The notes beneath the pieces were generated by a model. That model worked only from the letters and a program-made list of their open reading frames with translations. It was not told the origin of the DNA and ran no database searches. A program made the position numbers and the translations under genes. A stretch of DNA of 10,676 bases from Candidatus Zixiibacteriota bacterium. Lineage in GTDB: Bacteria; Zixibacteria; MSB-5A5; GN15; JAAZOE01. The stretch's first letter is position 1. The number at the start of each line of letters is the position of its first letter. Shown here one piece after another: positions 1 through 6,153 of the stretch. The stretch lies in assembly GCA_012797915.1 (NCBI GenBank), contig JAAZOE010000187.1, positions 1 to 10,676 of the forward strand, read 5' to 3'.

Positions 1-254
1 GCCCGCTTCAGTTCCCGGTTCTCCCGCTCCAGTTCTTTCAACCGCTCCCGCTCAGAACTGGTCAGCCCCGGCCGGTGGCCGGCGTCCCGCTGCGCCTGCA
101 CCACCCACCGCCGAAGCGTCTCGGCGGTACAACCTAACTTCTGCGAAATCGACTGGATGGCCGCCCACTGGGAGCCATACTCCTCCCGGTGTTCTTCCAC
201 CATCCGCACGGCCCGTTCCCGGACCTCCCCAGAATACCTGCTTCGTCTTCCCAT
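1..254 (-). CDS. IS3-family transposase OrfA, N-terminal part (runs off left edge)
   Basis: The minus-strand frame starting at ATG 252-254 stays open to the window edge and gives 84 residues beginning MGRRSRYSGEVRERAVRMVE. This is the helix-turn-helix protein of IS3-type transposons, which binds the terminal repeats and is joined to the OrfB DDE integrase by programmed frameshifting. Visible features are the basic N-terminus with RYSGEVRERAVRMV, the middle part SQWAAIQSISQKLGCTAETL and RRWVVQAQRDAG (the helix-turn-helix, about residues 30-60), then a charged stretch SERERLKELERENRELKRA that starts the leucine-zipper/coiled coil used for dimerisation. The start is the first ATG after an in-frame TGA at 267-269. 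Full OrfA proteins are about 90-110 residues, so only the last part is missing. Intactness of the element cannot be judged from this window. Confidence 0.88.
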   Translation of the reverse strand, partial: MGRRSRYSGEVRERAVRMVEEHREEYGSQWAAIQSISQKLGCTAETLRRWVVQAQRDAGHRPGLTSSERERLKELERENRELKR

Positions 255-278
255 ACCCGTAATCTCTCACATAATTCT

Positions 279-304
279 GTCTCCGGCAAGCCCGGAACGG
301 TTCA
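279..304 (-). repeat. IS3-type terminal inverted repeat (orfA-proximal end)
   Basis: On the minus strand from 304 the sequence reads TGAACCGTTCCGGGCTTGCC then GGAGAC, the expected form of the orfA-proximal (left) inverted repeat of an IS3-family element. TG at the outer edge corresponds to the family's 5'-TG...CA-3' termini. The inner limit is approximate because the partner repeat needed for alignment is outside the window. Confidence 0.75.
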
Positions 305-2476
305 GTGCGAATTGCAACGCGAAGAGAGGCATTTGGAAATGATATAAAATGCCAGGCGTACCTTTGTGTCGCCTATGGGGCAGATGGAATTGCCTACTAT
401 CCATATATATCATCTGGACCAGCTCCTGACGCGCCACCAGAATCTATGCGTCAGGAAATGTTCATATTGGGATCACAAGATAAGAGTGGGCTGTGCCCTG
501 AATACCCAGATACTGCTGTGACATGGGACGCGCGATCGTTTATCATAGCCGATCCAACAGGGGTATTTCATAAAGTTAATGATGCATCGACAGGGTATAA
601 GTGGAATGCGGGGAAGCAAGTACATGGTGTGCTAAACAGGCTCGCTGACACGTTGAATGGTCGGACTTTTATTGCCGCGGGGCCTTGGTATAATCTGTCT
701 TCCTTCAATACAGTATTCACGTATATTGGTAGTGATAAATTCAGCCATGATGAGGCCTTTATTCAAGTTGGTGAATTCACTGGGGCGGACGGTGTTGATT
801 ATCATATGTTGATTAACCGGCGAACTTGGCCGGATTCTTCAACTGCCCCCAACCATAAATCGGATGATCAGCGAGTGTATTTCGCTACCAAAGTACCTAT
901 CGTTGGGGACAAAATTGCAGTTGATATAATTTCTGGTGATACGCTTCTCCTGATTGATAGTGCTGGTTATGCGACAGGATCGGTATACTTGCCGGCTGGC
1001 GAAGCGGCGATACTGAAATTCGATACAACGAAAACACACTTCTGGAAAAGTGCTTTTACTGGCATAGACCATTTCCCGGAAGGAGGAACCCACTTTCTAA
1101 GCGGAGATATTACCATAGACTCTGGGAGTACCTTTACAATTGGCCAAGGGGCAACCTTAAAGGCTATCGCCAATACCGACAGTTGTGCGTCGGGCATGAA
1201 TACCAGTAAGACAGAGCTTATCGTCAAAGGAAACTTGCAGGCGATCGGTTCCTCAGGTAACTTCATTCATTTTAATGCGACCACTACCACGAATGCCGCT
1301 TGGTATGGTATTAGAGTCATTAATAACGGTTCAGCCGACATTCAGTACGCCAGTATCGAAAACGCCTATATCGGCTACCAGAATAACAGCTCTAACGCAA
1401 CGGGCACCGATTTACTGCAATTGGTTAACTTCATAAAATGCAAACCGTATGGAGCGGTTCTAAATAAATGTAATATCGACGTAGAAAACTTATATATTCT
1501 AAGCGATTTAACTACGGCGGCTGGAATACATCTCGATTCTCTTGCTGATCTTGAGATTCACGAGTGTGGATTTGATAGTGTAAAATACGCAATAGAGATA
1601 GACCATAGTACACCTACTATCAACGACTCGTGGTTCGAATACTGCAGATATGGCATATGGATTGACAAGAACTCCAATACAGATACAGCCGATATCAAGC
1701 GCTGCTGGTTTATAACGAGTGAATTGTCGTCCGGACAATCATGCGATATCGTTATCGGCCAAGACAATAGTCGATGTATGGTAGATTCTACCTACTTTGA
1801 CCTACTATGGAATTATGGGGTCCTTAATATATATGACAATTCACAATGTCATATTCGCCGATGCAGGTTTTACCCGTATTCCTTTTATGATCCGACAACG
1901 GTGTATGCCGTCTATACGCATGGCAACAACACCAATATGGGTGAATCCTATGACGAGGACAGCCTCAATTATTTTCATTTTGGTGTAGCCATGGGTGACG
2001 AGTATTATATTTACAATAGTGATGCCTCAGAGTATACGGAAGCCCATTCTTGCTGTTTCTTGGATCAAGCCGAAGACCCCAGTATGTTCTATGGGCCGAT
2101 ACATTTGGCTGATTCTGCTGAACTATGCAATTGCCTGATTTCATTCCCTACTAATAAGGGCAGAGTGGTTTCGGATACGATTCTGACCACGACACCTCTG
2201 GAATATTCGATGCTCCAAAACTATCCGAATCCCTTTAACCCAGTGACAACGATTGCCTACAATATTTCGACCGCATGCGACGTCAAGATTGTGGTATACA
2301 ACTTATTGGGGCAGGTTGTTGCTACTCTTGTCGATGCTTATAAAACTCCAGGGGAATACGCCATCGTCTGGGATGGCACTGATACCGACGGTCGTCCGGT
2401 GGCATCGGGGATGTATTTTTACCAAATGGTTGCTGGCGACTTTGTGTCGTCCAAGAAGATGGTCATGATGAAGTAG
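305..2476 (+). CDS. Secreted barrel / beta-helix protein with T9SS-type sorting domain, 5' end cut off by an IS
   Basis: The open frame is 723 codons from GTG 305, but this start lies exactly at the IS edge. No signal peptide is present and the frame opens inside a domain, so the real N-terminus is lost. Residues 1-145 look like the end of a TIM-barrel glycoside-hydrolase-like domain: GADGIAYYPYIS at 25-36 resembles a last barrel strand, followed by an NRLADTL helix near 111-117. Residues 150-240 look like the beta-sandwich that often follows such barrels, ending in a PAGEAAILKFD strand. Residues about 263-610 are Asn/Asp/Ile-rich with repeated short strands (GSTFTIGQGATLKA, GNLQAIGSSGN, GIHLDSLADLEIHECGF), typical of a right-handed parallel beta-helix. 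Residues 633-723 are a T9SS type A sorting-like domain, with YPNPFNP at 640-646, VYNLLGQ and SGMYFYQM. Probably a cell-surface or released polysaccharide-active protein; the substrate is unknown. Catalytic acids cannot be assigned. GC is far below that of the right-hand operon. The product is probably non-functional unless rejoined. Confidence 0.75.
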   Translation: MRIATRREAFGNDIKCQAYLCVAYGADGIAYYPYISSGPAPDAPPESMRQEMFILGSQDKSGLCPEYPDTAVTWDARSFIIADPTGVFHKVNDASTGYKWNAGKQVHGVLNRLADTLNGRTFIAAGPWYNLSSFNTVFTYIGSDKFSHDEAFIQVGEFTGADGVDYHMLINRRTWPDSSTAPNHKSDDQRVYFATKVPIVGDKIAVDIISGDTLLLIDSAGYATGSVYLPAGEAAILKFDTTKTHFWKSAFTGIDHFPEGGTHFLSGDITIDSGSTFTIGQGATLKAIANTDSCASGMNTSKTELIVKGNLQAIGSSGNFIHFNATTTTNAAWYGIRVINNGSADIQYASIENAYIGYQNNSSNATGTDLLQLVNFIKCKPYGAVLNKCNIDVENLYILSDLTTAAGIHLDSLADLEIHECGFDSVKYAIEIDHSTPTINDSWFEYCRYGIWIDKNSNTDTADIKRCWFITSELSSGQSCDIVIGQDNSRCMVDSTYFDLLWNYGVLNIYDNSQCHIRRCRFYPYSFYDPTTVYAVYTHGNNTNMGESYDEDSLNYFHFGVAMGDEYYIYNSDASEYTEAHSCCFLDQAEDPSMFYGPIHLADSAELCNCLISFPTNKGRVVSDTILTTTPLEYSMLQNYPNPFNPVTTIAYNISTACDVKIVVYNLLGQVVATLVDAYKTPGEYAIVWDGTDTDGRPVASGMYFYQMVAGDFVSSKKMVMMK

Positions 2477-2491
2477 GGAGAAGGGGATACA

Positions 2492-3037
2492 ATGCAAAGG
2501 ATAAATATCACTCGGGTGGCCATGACGATGGCCCTTGTTCTTACCGCAACGGTTTCTTGGTGCGGAGAGCTGGTTCTTGAACCGGCGGCATATTTACCCG
2601 TGCAAACACGGGTGGGGGGAGAGGTCAGCAGACACCTTATTAAGTTCGATCTGGATTCTATCCCTTCCACAGCCATTGTTGACTTGGCCGTGCTGACTCT
2701 AAATGTGGACCTTGATACAACGATTACTGCCCCCCTCAATTTGATGGCTTATCCGGTATCGGTATCATGGACCGGTTCTGTTTCGCCAACAATCACTACG
2801 GTCGAGTACCTCCAGGACGAATCCTTCCTCGGCCCTCTTGGTGGGAAGATCGATCAGGAGGCCGAGTTAAAGGTGACTGATCTCGTTCAAGCCTGGGTTT
2901 CAGGAAAAATGTCGAATAACGGATTGATTCTAATGGCTCACGAAAACCCTGATTCGAGACTGGACCTAAAGACCGAGAAATTGGGAGCGGTCGCCAAACT
3001 GGAAATCTATTATTCCGAAACGCCGGTTGAGAAGTAG
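2492..3037 (+). CDS. Small secreted DNRLRE/CBM-like protein
   Basis: This 181-residue protein starts at ATG 2492, with a purine-rich ribosome site (AGGGAGAAGGGG) just upstream and 15 bases after the stop of the previous gene, so the two are probably co-transcribed. Residues 1-25 form a signal peptide: MQRINITR, then a hydrophobic stretch ending ATVSWCGE. The Cys follows Trp, so it is a poor lipobox and signal peptidase I cleavage is more likely. The mature part resembles DNRLRE-type/CBM96-like beta-sandwich domains: RHLIKFDLDSIPSTAIVDLA at 47-66, a SWTG strand at 92-95, VTDLVQAWVSGKMSNNGLIL at 128-147, and a closing KLEIYYSE strand. Such domains bind or decorate extracellular polysaccharide and adhesin proteins. 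There is no C-terminal sorting domain, unlike the neighbour, so it may be periplasmic, released, or a partner of the larger protein. Family assignment is from motif memory and moderately sure; the exact role is unknown. Confidence 0.7.
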   Translation: MQRINITRVAMTMALVLTATVSWCGELVLEPAAYLPVQTRVGGEVSRHLIKFDLDSIPSTAIVDLAVLTLNVDLDTTITAPLNLMAYPVSVSWTGSVSPTITTVEYLQDESFLGPLGGKIDQEAELKVTDLVQAWVSGKMSNNGLILMAHENPDSRLDLKTEKLGAVAKLEIYYSETPVEK

Positions 3038-3352
3038 AGCGGGAGACAAATCCTGGCTGCATCCCGGCGGGGGATTCTAACTTTGGCGTGGTCATCAATG
3101 TGACTCCGCCATTTCTATTAGTAAGATGGGCCGGAAACGCACGCAATCTATCCCGTTGCTTTCAGGTAATCTACGACCGGTTGGAAGGTTCGAAGATCGT
3201 CCAGCCGGGGGAGCTTTTTTGTTGGCTACCTAGCACCGGCCCGGGCGGAATCCCGTCCCCAGCAATAGGGCGCATCGGACGATCAGCCTGAGACGGCCGG
3301 ATCAGCAATTCGGAATCGAGGAAAGAAAATCATCCCCGCGGCCACGAACGTT
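3038..3352. other. Convergent intergenic region, no supported gene
   Basis: This stretch separates plus-strand genes on the left from the minus-strand operon on the right, so both transcripts should end here. I see no convincing rho-independent terminator. Structural hints are an 8-base inverted repeat, GATCGTCC at 3195-3202 and GGACGATC at 3277-3284; a T-run at 3215-3220 after a G/C-rich patch; a small hairpin GGGCGG-AATC-CCGTCC just after 3240; and a short CGCGG/CCGCG pair flanking the histidine-kinase stop. A 67-codon plus-strand frame at 3088-3291 has no ribosome site, no recognisable domain and GC-rich shadow-like composition, so I do not call it. Composition changes across this region from AT-rich to GC-rich. 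Confidence 0.5.
3195..3284. repeat. Inverted repeat in the convergent intergenic region
   Basis: GATCGTCC at 3195-3202 is exactly complementary to GGACGATC at 3277-3284, with 74 bases between. The interval contains GGGGGAGC followed by six T residues and a GGGCGG/CCGTCC hairpin. It could be a folded 3' untranslated region or a bidirectional termination zone. An 8-base match at this distance can also occur by chance, so this is weak. Confidence 0.3.
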
Positions 3353-5026
3353 TCAGTCGCGGCCGGAAACCGGGGCAGCGGCGTACGGGAATTGAAAGCG
3401 GAAGGTGGCCCCTTCGCCGAAGACGCTGTCGATGTCGACCGTGCCCTGATGGTTGGCGACGATTTTGGAGCAGGTTACCAGTCCATAGCCGTGGCCGGTC
3501 TTCTTGGTGGTCAAATGCTCCTTGAATAGCTTCTCTTTGACCTCCGGGGTAATCCCGACGCCGTTGTCCGAAATCGAAAGAATCACCCGGTCGTCATCAT
3601 GGTGCGTGGCGATGACAATCCGTCCGTCCGGATGTTTGGCTTCGGCGATGGCGTCGGCCGCATTGTTGAGCAGGTTAATCAGCAGCTGCGACAACTGATC
3701 ACTGTCCATGTCCATGCCGGGAAGGTCGGGATCCAGATCGGTTTCGACCTTGATGCGGGTGAACCGCCGTTGAACGGCAATGAACGACATGACATCGTTC
3801 AGGACGGCATTCAGATTGCCTTTCCGCTTTTCGGTGTCCAGTCGGGAATAGTCCATCAGGCCGGCGGTAAACCGCGTCATGGTATCCACGTTCGCCTTGA
3901 GTTTCTCGAGCGTATCGGCCAGGGTGGAGGTGATGCCTTTTTCGAGATACATCTGGAGCAATTCCACGCCGCCCAGAATCAGCCCGAGAAAATTGTTGAG
4001 TTCGTGGGCGATGGAGGAGGCCATCATCCCCTTTTCCGCGAACCGTTCCAGGTCGAACAGACGCTGTTCGACGTCCTTTTGCGCGGTCACATCATACAGC
4101 GTCACGATCGTGTCGCTGCGGCCGGCGGTGGCCCCTGAAACGGCGCCGATCGTGGCCGAGAAGATGCGCTCTGATCCATCAATAAAGGCGACCAGATTCT
4201 CGGTCCGGGAGTCTGATTCCTTCAGGCCGGCGCGGGAGAACCGCCGGATCCACCCCGGAAACGTCTCATCGACGAAGATCCGTTCGATCGATACTCCGAC
4301 GGGCGAGAGGTCTCCGACGGCGGCCGGGGAGATCCGTTTCAACAGGTCGCGGCCGACGGTATTGATGGTGCGGATGATCCCGTTTTCATCTATGATCAGA
4401 ATGGCCTGGGTGACGTTGTTGAGAATATCCGAATAGCGGGCATTGAGATAGGATATTTCGGCGAAGATGAAGGCATTGGCCACCAACGGGGTGATGGTGT
4501 TGATGAAGGCGGCGGCCAGATCGAAGTCGCGGTCGCTAAACGGCCTCCCGCCGACCTTGTTTCCCAGGCCCATCACGCCGATGAGTCTCTCGCCGGAGAA
4601 AAACGGGGCGATGAACCGAACGTCGGCGGCGAGCCAGTCCGCGGCCGGTTGATTGGTAAGAGGATGATCGCGCAACGTCTCCACGGGGATCGGGGACTTT
4701 TGGTGGCGAAGAACGGCCTCGGCCGCAACACATCGATCCACCTGCGCCAACTCCGGCCGGCCGTGGTATTTTCCGGTTCCGAAAACAACGGCCGGTCCCA
4801 GCCGCTCATCGGGGCTTTTCACTGCCACGAAGGCGTTGGCGACCGAAAACTGTCCGGCAATGGTATAGGCCAACGCTTCCGCCAACCCGCCCAGCGTGGG
4901 ATTGTCGGCGAACTGCCCGGTCAGGGTGGCCAGGGCGTCCAGGGCCAGAACACTTTTATCGCCGTAGGCGATTCCCCGCTGGCTGTCGTTCAATGAACGC
5001 ACATCCTCTTCCCATTGCTGCGTCAT
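3353..5026 (-). CDS. Soluble GAF-PAS sensor histidine kinase
   Basis: A 557-residue cytoplasmic histidine kinase with no membrane segment. Residues about 28-190 form a GAF sensor domain (ADVRFIAPFFSGERLIGVMG, then FSDRDFDLAAAF). Residues about 195-315 form a PAS domain (ARYSDILNNVTQAILIIDENG, ending DTIVTLYDVTAQ). After a short coiled coil comes the HisKA domain with the H-box IAHELNNFLGLI, phospho-acceptor His341. The usual HELNNP is HELNNF here. The ATPase domain has the N-box NLLNNAADAI (451-460), G1 DNGVGI (487-492) and G2 GHGYGL (511-516), so it should be active. It is the last gene of the operon. ATG 5026 follows the STAS stop by six bases, with ribosome site AAGGAA at 5036-5041 lying inside the STAS gene end. 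No receiver domain or response regulator is encoded here, so its partner is elsewhere. It may sense an intracellular ligand and phosphorylate an unlinked regulator, or feed the partner switch; the latter is conjecture. Confidence 0.92.
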   Translation of the reverse strand: MTQQWEEDVRSLNDSQRGIAYGDKSVLALDALATLTGQFADNPTLGGLAEALAYTIAGQFSVANAFVAVKSPDERLGPAVVFGTGKYHGRPELAQVDRCVAAEAVLRHQKSPIPVETLRDHPLTNQPAADWLAADVRFIAPFFSGERLIGVMGLGNKVGGRPFSDRDFDLAAAFINTITPLVANAFIFAEISYLNARYSDILNNVTQAILIIDENGIIRTINTVGRDLLKRISPAAVGDLSPVGVSIERIFVDETFPGWIRRFSRAGLKESDSRTENLVAFIDGSERIFSATIGAVSGATAGRSDTIVTLYDVTAQKDVEQRLFDLERFAEKGMMASSIAHELNNFLGLILGGVELLQMYLEKGITSTLADTLEKLKANVDTMTRFTAGLMDYSRLDTEKRKGNLNAVLNDVMSFIAVQRRFTRIKVETDLDPDLPGMDMDSDQLSQLLINLLNNAADAIAEAKHPDGRIVIATHHDDDRVILSISDNGVGITPEVKEKLFKEHLTTKKTGHGYGLVTCSKIVANHQGTVDIDSVFGEGATFRFQFPYAAAPVSGRD

Positions 5027-5032
5027 CGGCTG

Positions 5033-5386
5033 TTATTCCTTGCCGCAGGCGACGGCCGCCTGGCGGGTGTCCGATTTGATCGTAAAGAAATCGGCCAGGT
5101 CCAGCACCCTCAGGATATGCATGATCGGTTCCGGAACATGACAGAGGATGATGTCGCCGCCCTGTTCCCGAAACAGGTCGACGCTTCCCAGAAGGGAACC
5201 GACCCCGGCCGAGGACAAAAACTCCAGCGCCGTCATATCCAGAACGACATACCGAAACCCGTCGGCCTGCGCCCCCGTCAACGCGTGGACCATCTCGTGC
5301 GCATTGCTGTTATCGAGAATCCTGCCGGGATTGATCAGGAAAACGTCGTCATGAAGTACCCGGTGTTCAAAACGGCACGCTTCCAT
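5033..5386 (-). CDS. STAS-domain anti-sigma factor antagonist (RsbV/SpoIIAA-like)
   Basis: A single STAS domain of 117 residues from ATG 5386, the size of RsbV/SpoIIAA proteins. Family features are DVFLINPGRILDNSNAHEMV (strand and first helix), RYVVLDMTALEFLSSAGVGS and, near the end, ILRVLDLADFF. The phosphorylation loop usually reads D-S-S/T-G; here it is LSSAG. Aligning with D50 puts the phospho-serine at S59 (S64 from the alternative start). Unphosphorylated, it should bind the HATPase kinase and free that kinase's target; phosphorylated by the kinase, it is inactive until the PP2C phosphatase restores it. Both enzymes are encoded upstream in the same operon. Start choice: GTG 5401 would add MERVD and overlap the preceding gene by 13 bases but has no ribosome site, whereas ATG 5386 has GGAG nine bases upstream. 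The role comes from the family; the real partner was not tested. Confidence 0.87.
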   Translation of the reverse strand: MEACRFEHRVLHDDVFLINPGRILDNSNAHEMVHALTGAQADGFRYVVLDMTALEFLSSAGVGSLLGSVDLFREQGGDIILCHVPEPIMHILRVLDLADFFTIKSDTRQAAVACGKE

Positions 5387-5388
5387 AT

Positions 5389-6153
5389 CTACACGCTCCA
5401 CGTTTTGACGATCGTCAGGATATTGCGTCCATCGGCGCCGCGGATATACGACATGGTGTCGGTCATCCGGCGCACCATGGGCAGGCCGAAGCCGCGGACC
5501 CGCCGCTGTTTGGCGGCGGTGCGGGCATCGAAATCGACCGTCGCTGCGGTCGGGTCATACTCCCGTCCGGAGTCCGAAAAGACCATGACGATCCGTCCAA
5601 GCTTAAACTCCGCCCAGAACGCGATCGGGGTGTCCTTGTCGATACCCGCATGCTGGCTGATATTGCTGGCGATTTCATAGAAAATCGTTCGCAACTCGAA
5701 ACGAGTCATTTCCGGAACGGGGAGGGGCACCAAAAAGGCCTCGAAGCGCTCCGCGGCCGGGGCCGTCTCCCCCGCCATCGGCCGAAAACTGTCGTGATAT
5801 TTGGCTCTGGCAGGACCTACACCCGTTATGGATTCATCGGCCTCATCGGCGGCGGGCGACGGCGCGCAGTGAAACAGGTCCGCCAAATCAAGAACCGTCA
5901 GGACCCGTAACAGCCCGGGCGAAGGATTCTGAAGACGTACATCGGTCGCTCCCCGTTGACACCGCAGGCGCGCCCGCCATAAGAGTTCCACATGCTGCGA
6001 TGTCGTCAATTGAAGCTCGGCGCAGTCCAGCACGACCGTCGGCGGGCCGGTTTCCAGCGCCGCCGAGAGGTGCTTTTCGAACTGTTCCTCCGCCCGGCCG
6101 CCCAATTCCCACGGAACCGGAATGGCCGCGGCGAGTTTACCCGTTGACGGCAT
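5389..6153 (-). CDS. STAS-HATPase fusion: anti-sigma kinase (RsbW-like) with its own STAS domain
   Basis: A 254-residue soluble protein with two parts. Residues about 5-97 are a divergent STAS domain (PPTVVLDCAELQLTTSQHVE and LLRVLTVLDLADLF); the phospho-loop is TTSQH instead of DSSG, with S52 at the usual phospho-serine position. After a linker of about 40 residues, 140-254 are an RsbW/SpoIIAB-type GHKL ATPase: N-box FYEIASNISQHAG with E160 and N164, G1 FSDSGREYDP (D194), G2 RGFGLPMVRRMTD. These kinases hold a sigma factor or other target and phosphorylate STAS antagonists. Having both in one chain implies intramolecular regulation. ATG 6153 lies 17 bases inside the end of the phosphatase gene, with AAAGGA nine bases upstream. 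The next gene is a separate STAS protein, so the kinase has two possible substrates. The STAS-kinase identity is firm; the sigma target is unknown and not in the window. Confidence 0.88.
   Translation of the reverse strand: MPSTGKLAAAIPVPWELGGRAEEQFEKHLSAALETGPPTVVLDCAELQLTTSQHVELLWRARLRCQRGATDVRLQNPSPGLLRVLTVLDLADLFHCAPSPAADEADESITGVGPARAKYHDSFRPMAGETAPAAERFEAFLVPLPVPEMTRFELRTIFYEIASNISQHAGIDKDTPIAFWAEFKLGRIVMVFSDSGREYDPTAATVDFDARTAAKQRRVRGFGLPMVRRMTDTMSYIRGADGRNILTIVKTWSV
5396..5399 (-). promoter_or_regulatory. Ribosome-binding site that decides the STAS gene start
   Basis: On the minus strand GGAG lies nine bases before ATG 5386 and overlaps the final codons (TGG AGC) of the STAS-HATPase gene. 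The same nine-base spacing is seen before the phosphatase, the STAS-HATPase gene and the histidine kinase. This favours ATG 5386 over GTG 5401. Confidence 0.6.

Larger units (their letters stand above)
1..304 (-). mobile_element. End of an IS3-family insertion sequence (partial)
   Basis: The segment holds the 5' end of an IS3-type orfA on the minus strand and, 50 bases upstream of its start, a terminal sequence reading on the minus strand TGAACCGTTCCGGGCTTGCC followed by GGAGAC. This matches the usual IS3-family left end: TGAACCG- or TGTACTG-type start, a C/G-rich core, then a GGAGAC-like stretch. The element edge is therefore placed at 304. The rest (remaining orfA, orfB with the DDE integrase domain, frameshift site and other inverted repeat) lies beyond the left edge. 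Base 305 onward is coding sequence of another gene, so the element has inserted into it. IS3-family elements usually make 3-4 bp target duplications; the bases next to the end are GTG/GTGC, but the partner copy is outside the window. Family is seen from sequence and known patterns; the subgroup is not assigned. Confidence 0.82.

Noticed and set aside
52..270. 72-residue minus-strand frame at the left edge
   Set aside because: It is the wrong frame; the neighbouring frame from 254 encodes a clear IS3-type OrfA and stays open to the edge.
249..275. Possible outward promoter in the IS end (TTCCCA ... CATAAT) driving the truncated gene
   Set aside because: Both boxes are poor and the spacing is only 15 bases; not enough to call.
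2492..2570. Lipoprotein signal in the DNRLRE-like protein
   Set aside because: The Cys near residue 24 is preceded by Trp, which does not fit the lipobox pattern; an ordinary signal peptide fits better.
3088..3291. Possible 67-residue small protein in the intergenic region
   Set aside because: No ribosome site, no signal or domain, and no partner gene; left as unannotated intergenic sequence.
3337..3366. CGCGG/CCGCG hairpin at the end of the histidine-kinase gene as a terminator
   Set aside because: Only five base pairs with a long loop and no clean T-run after it on the minus strand.
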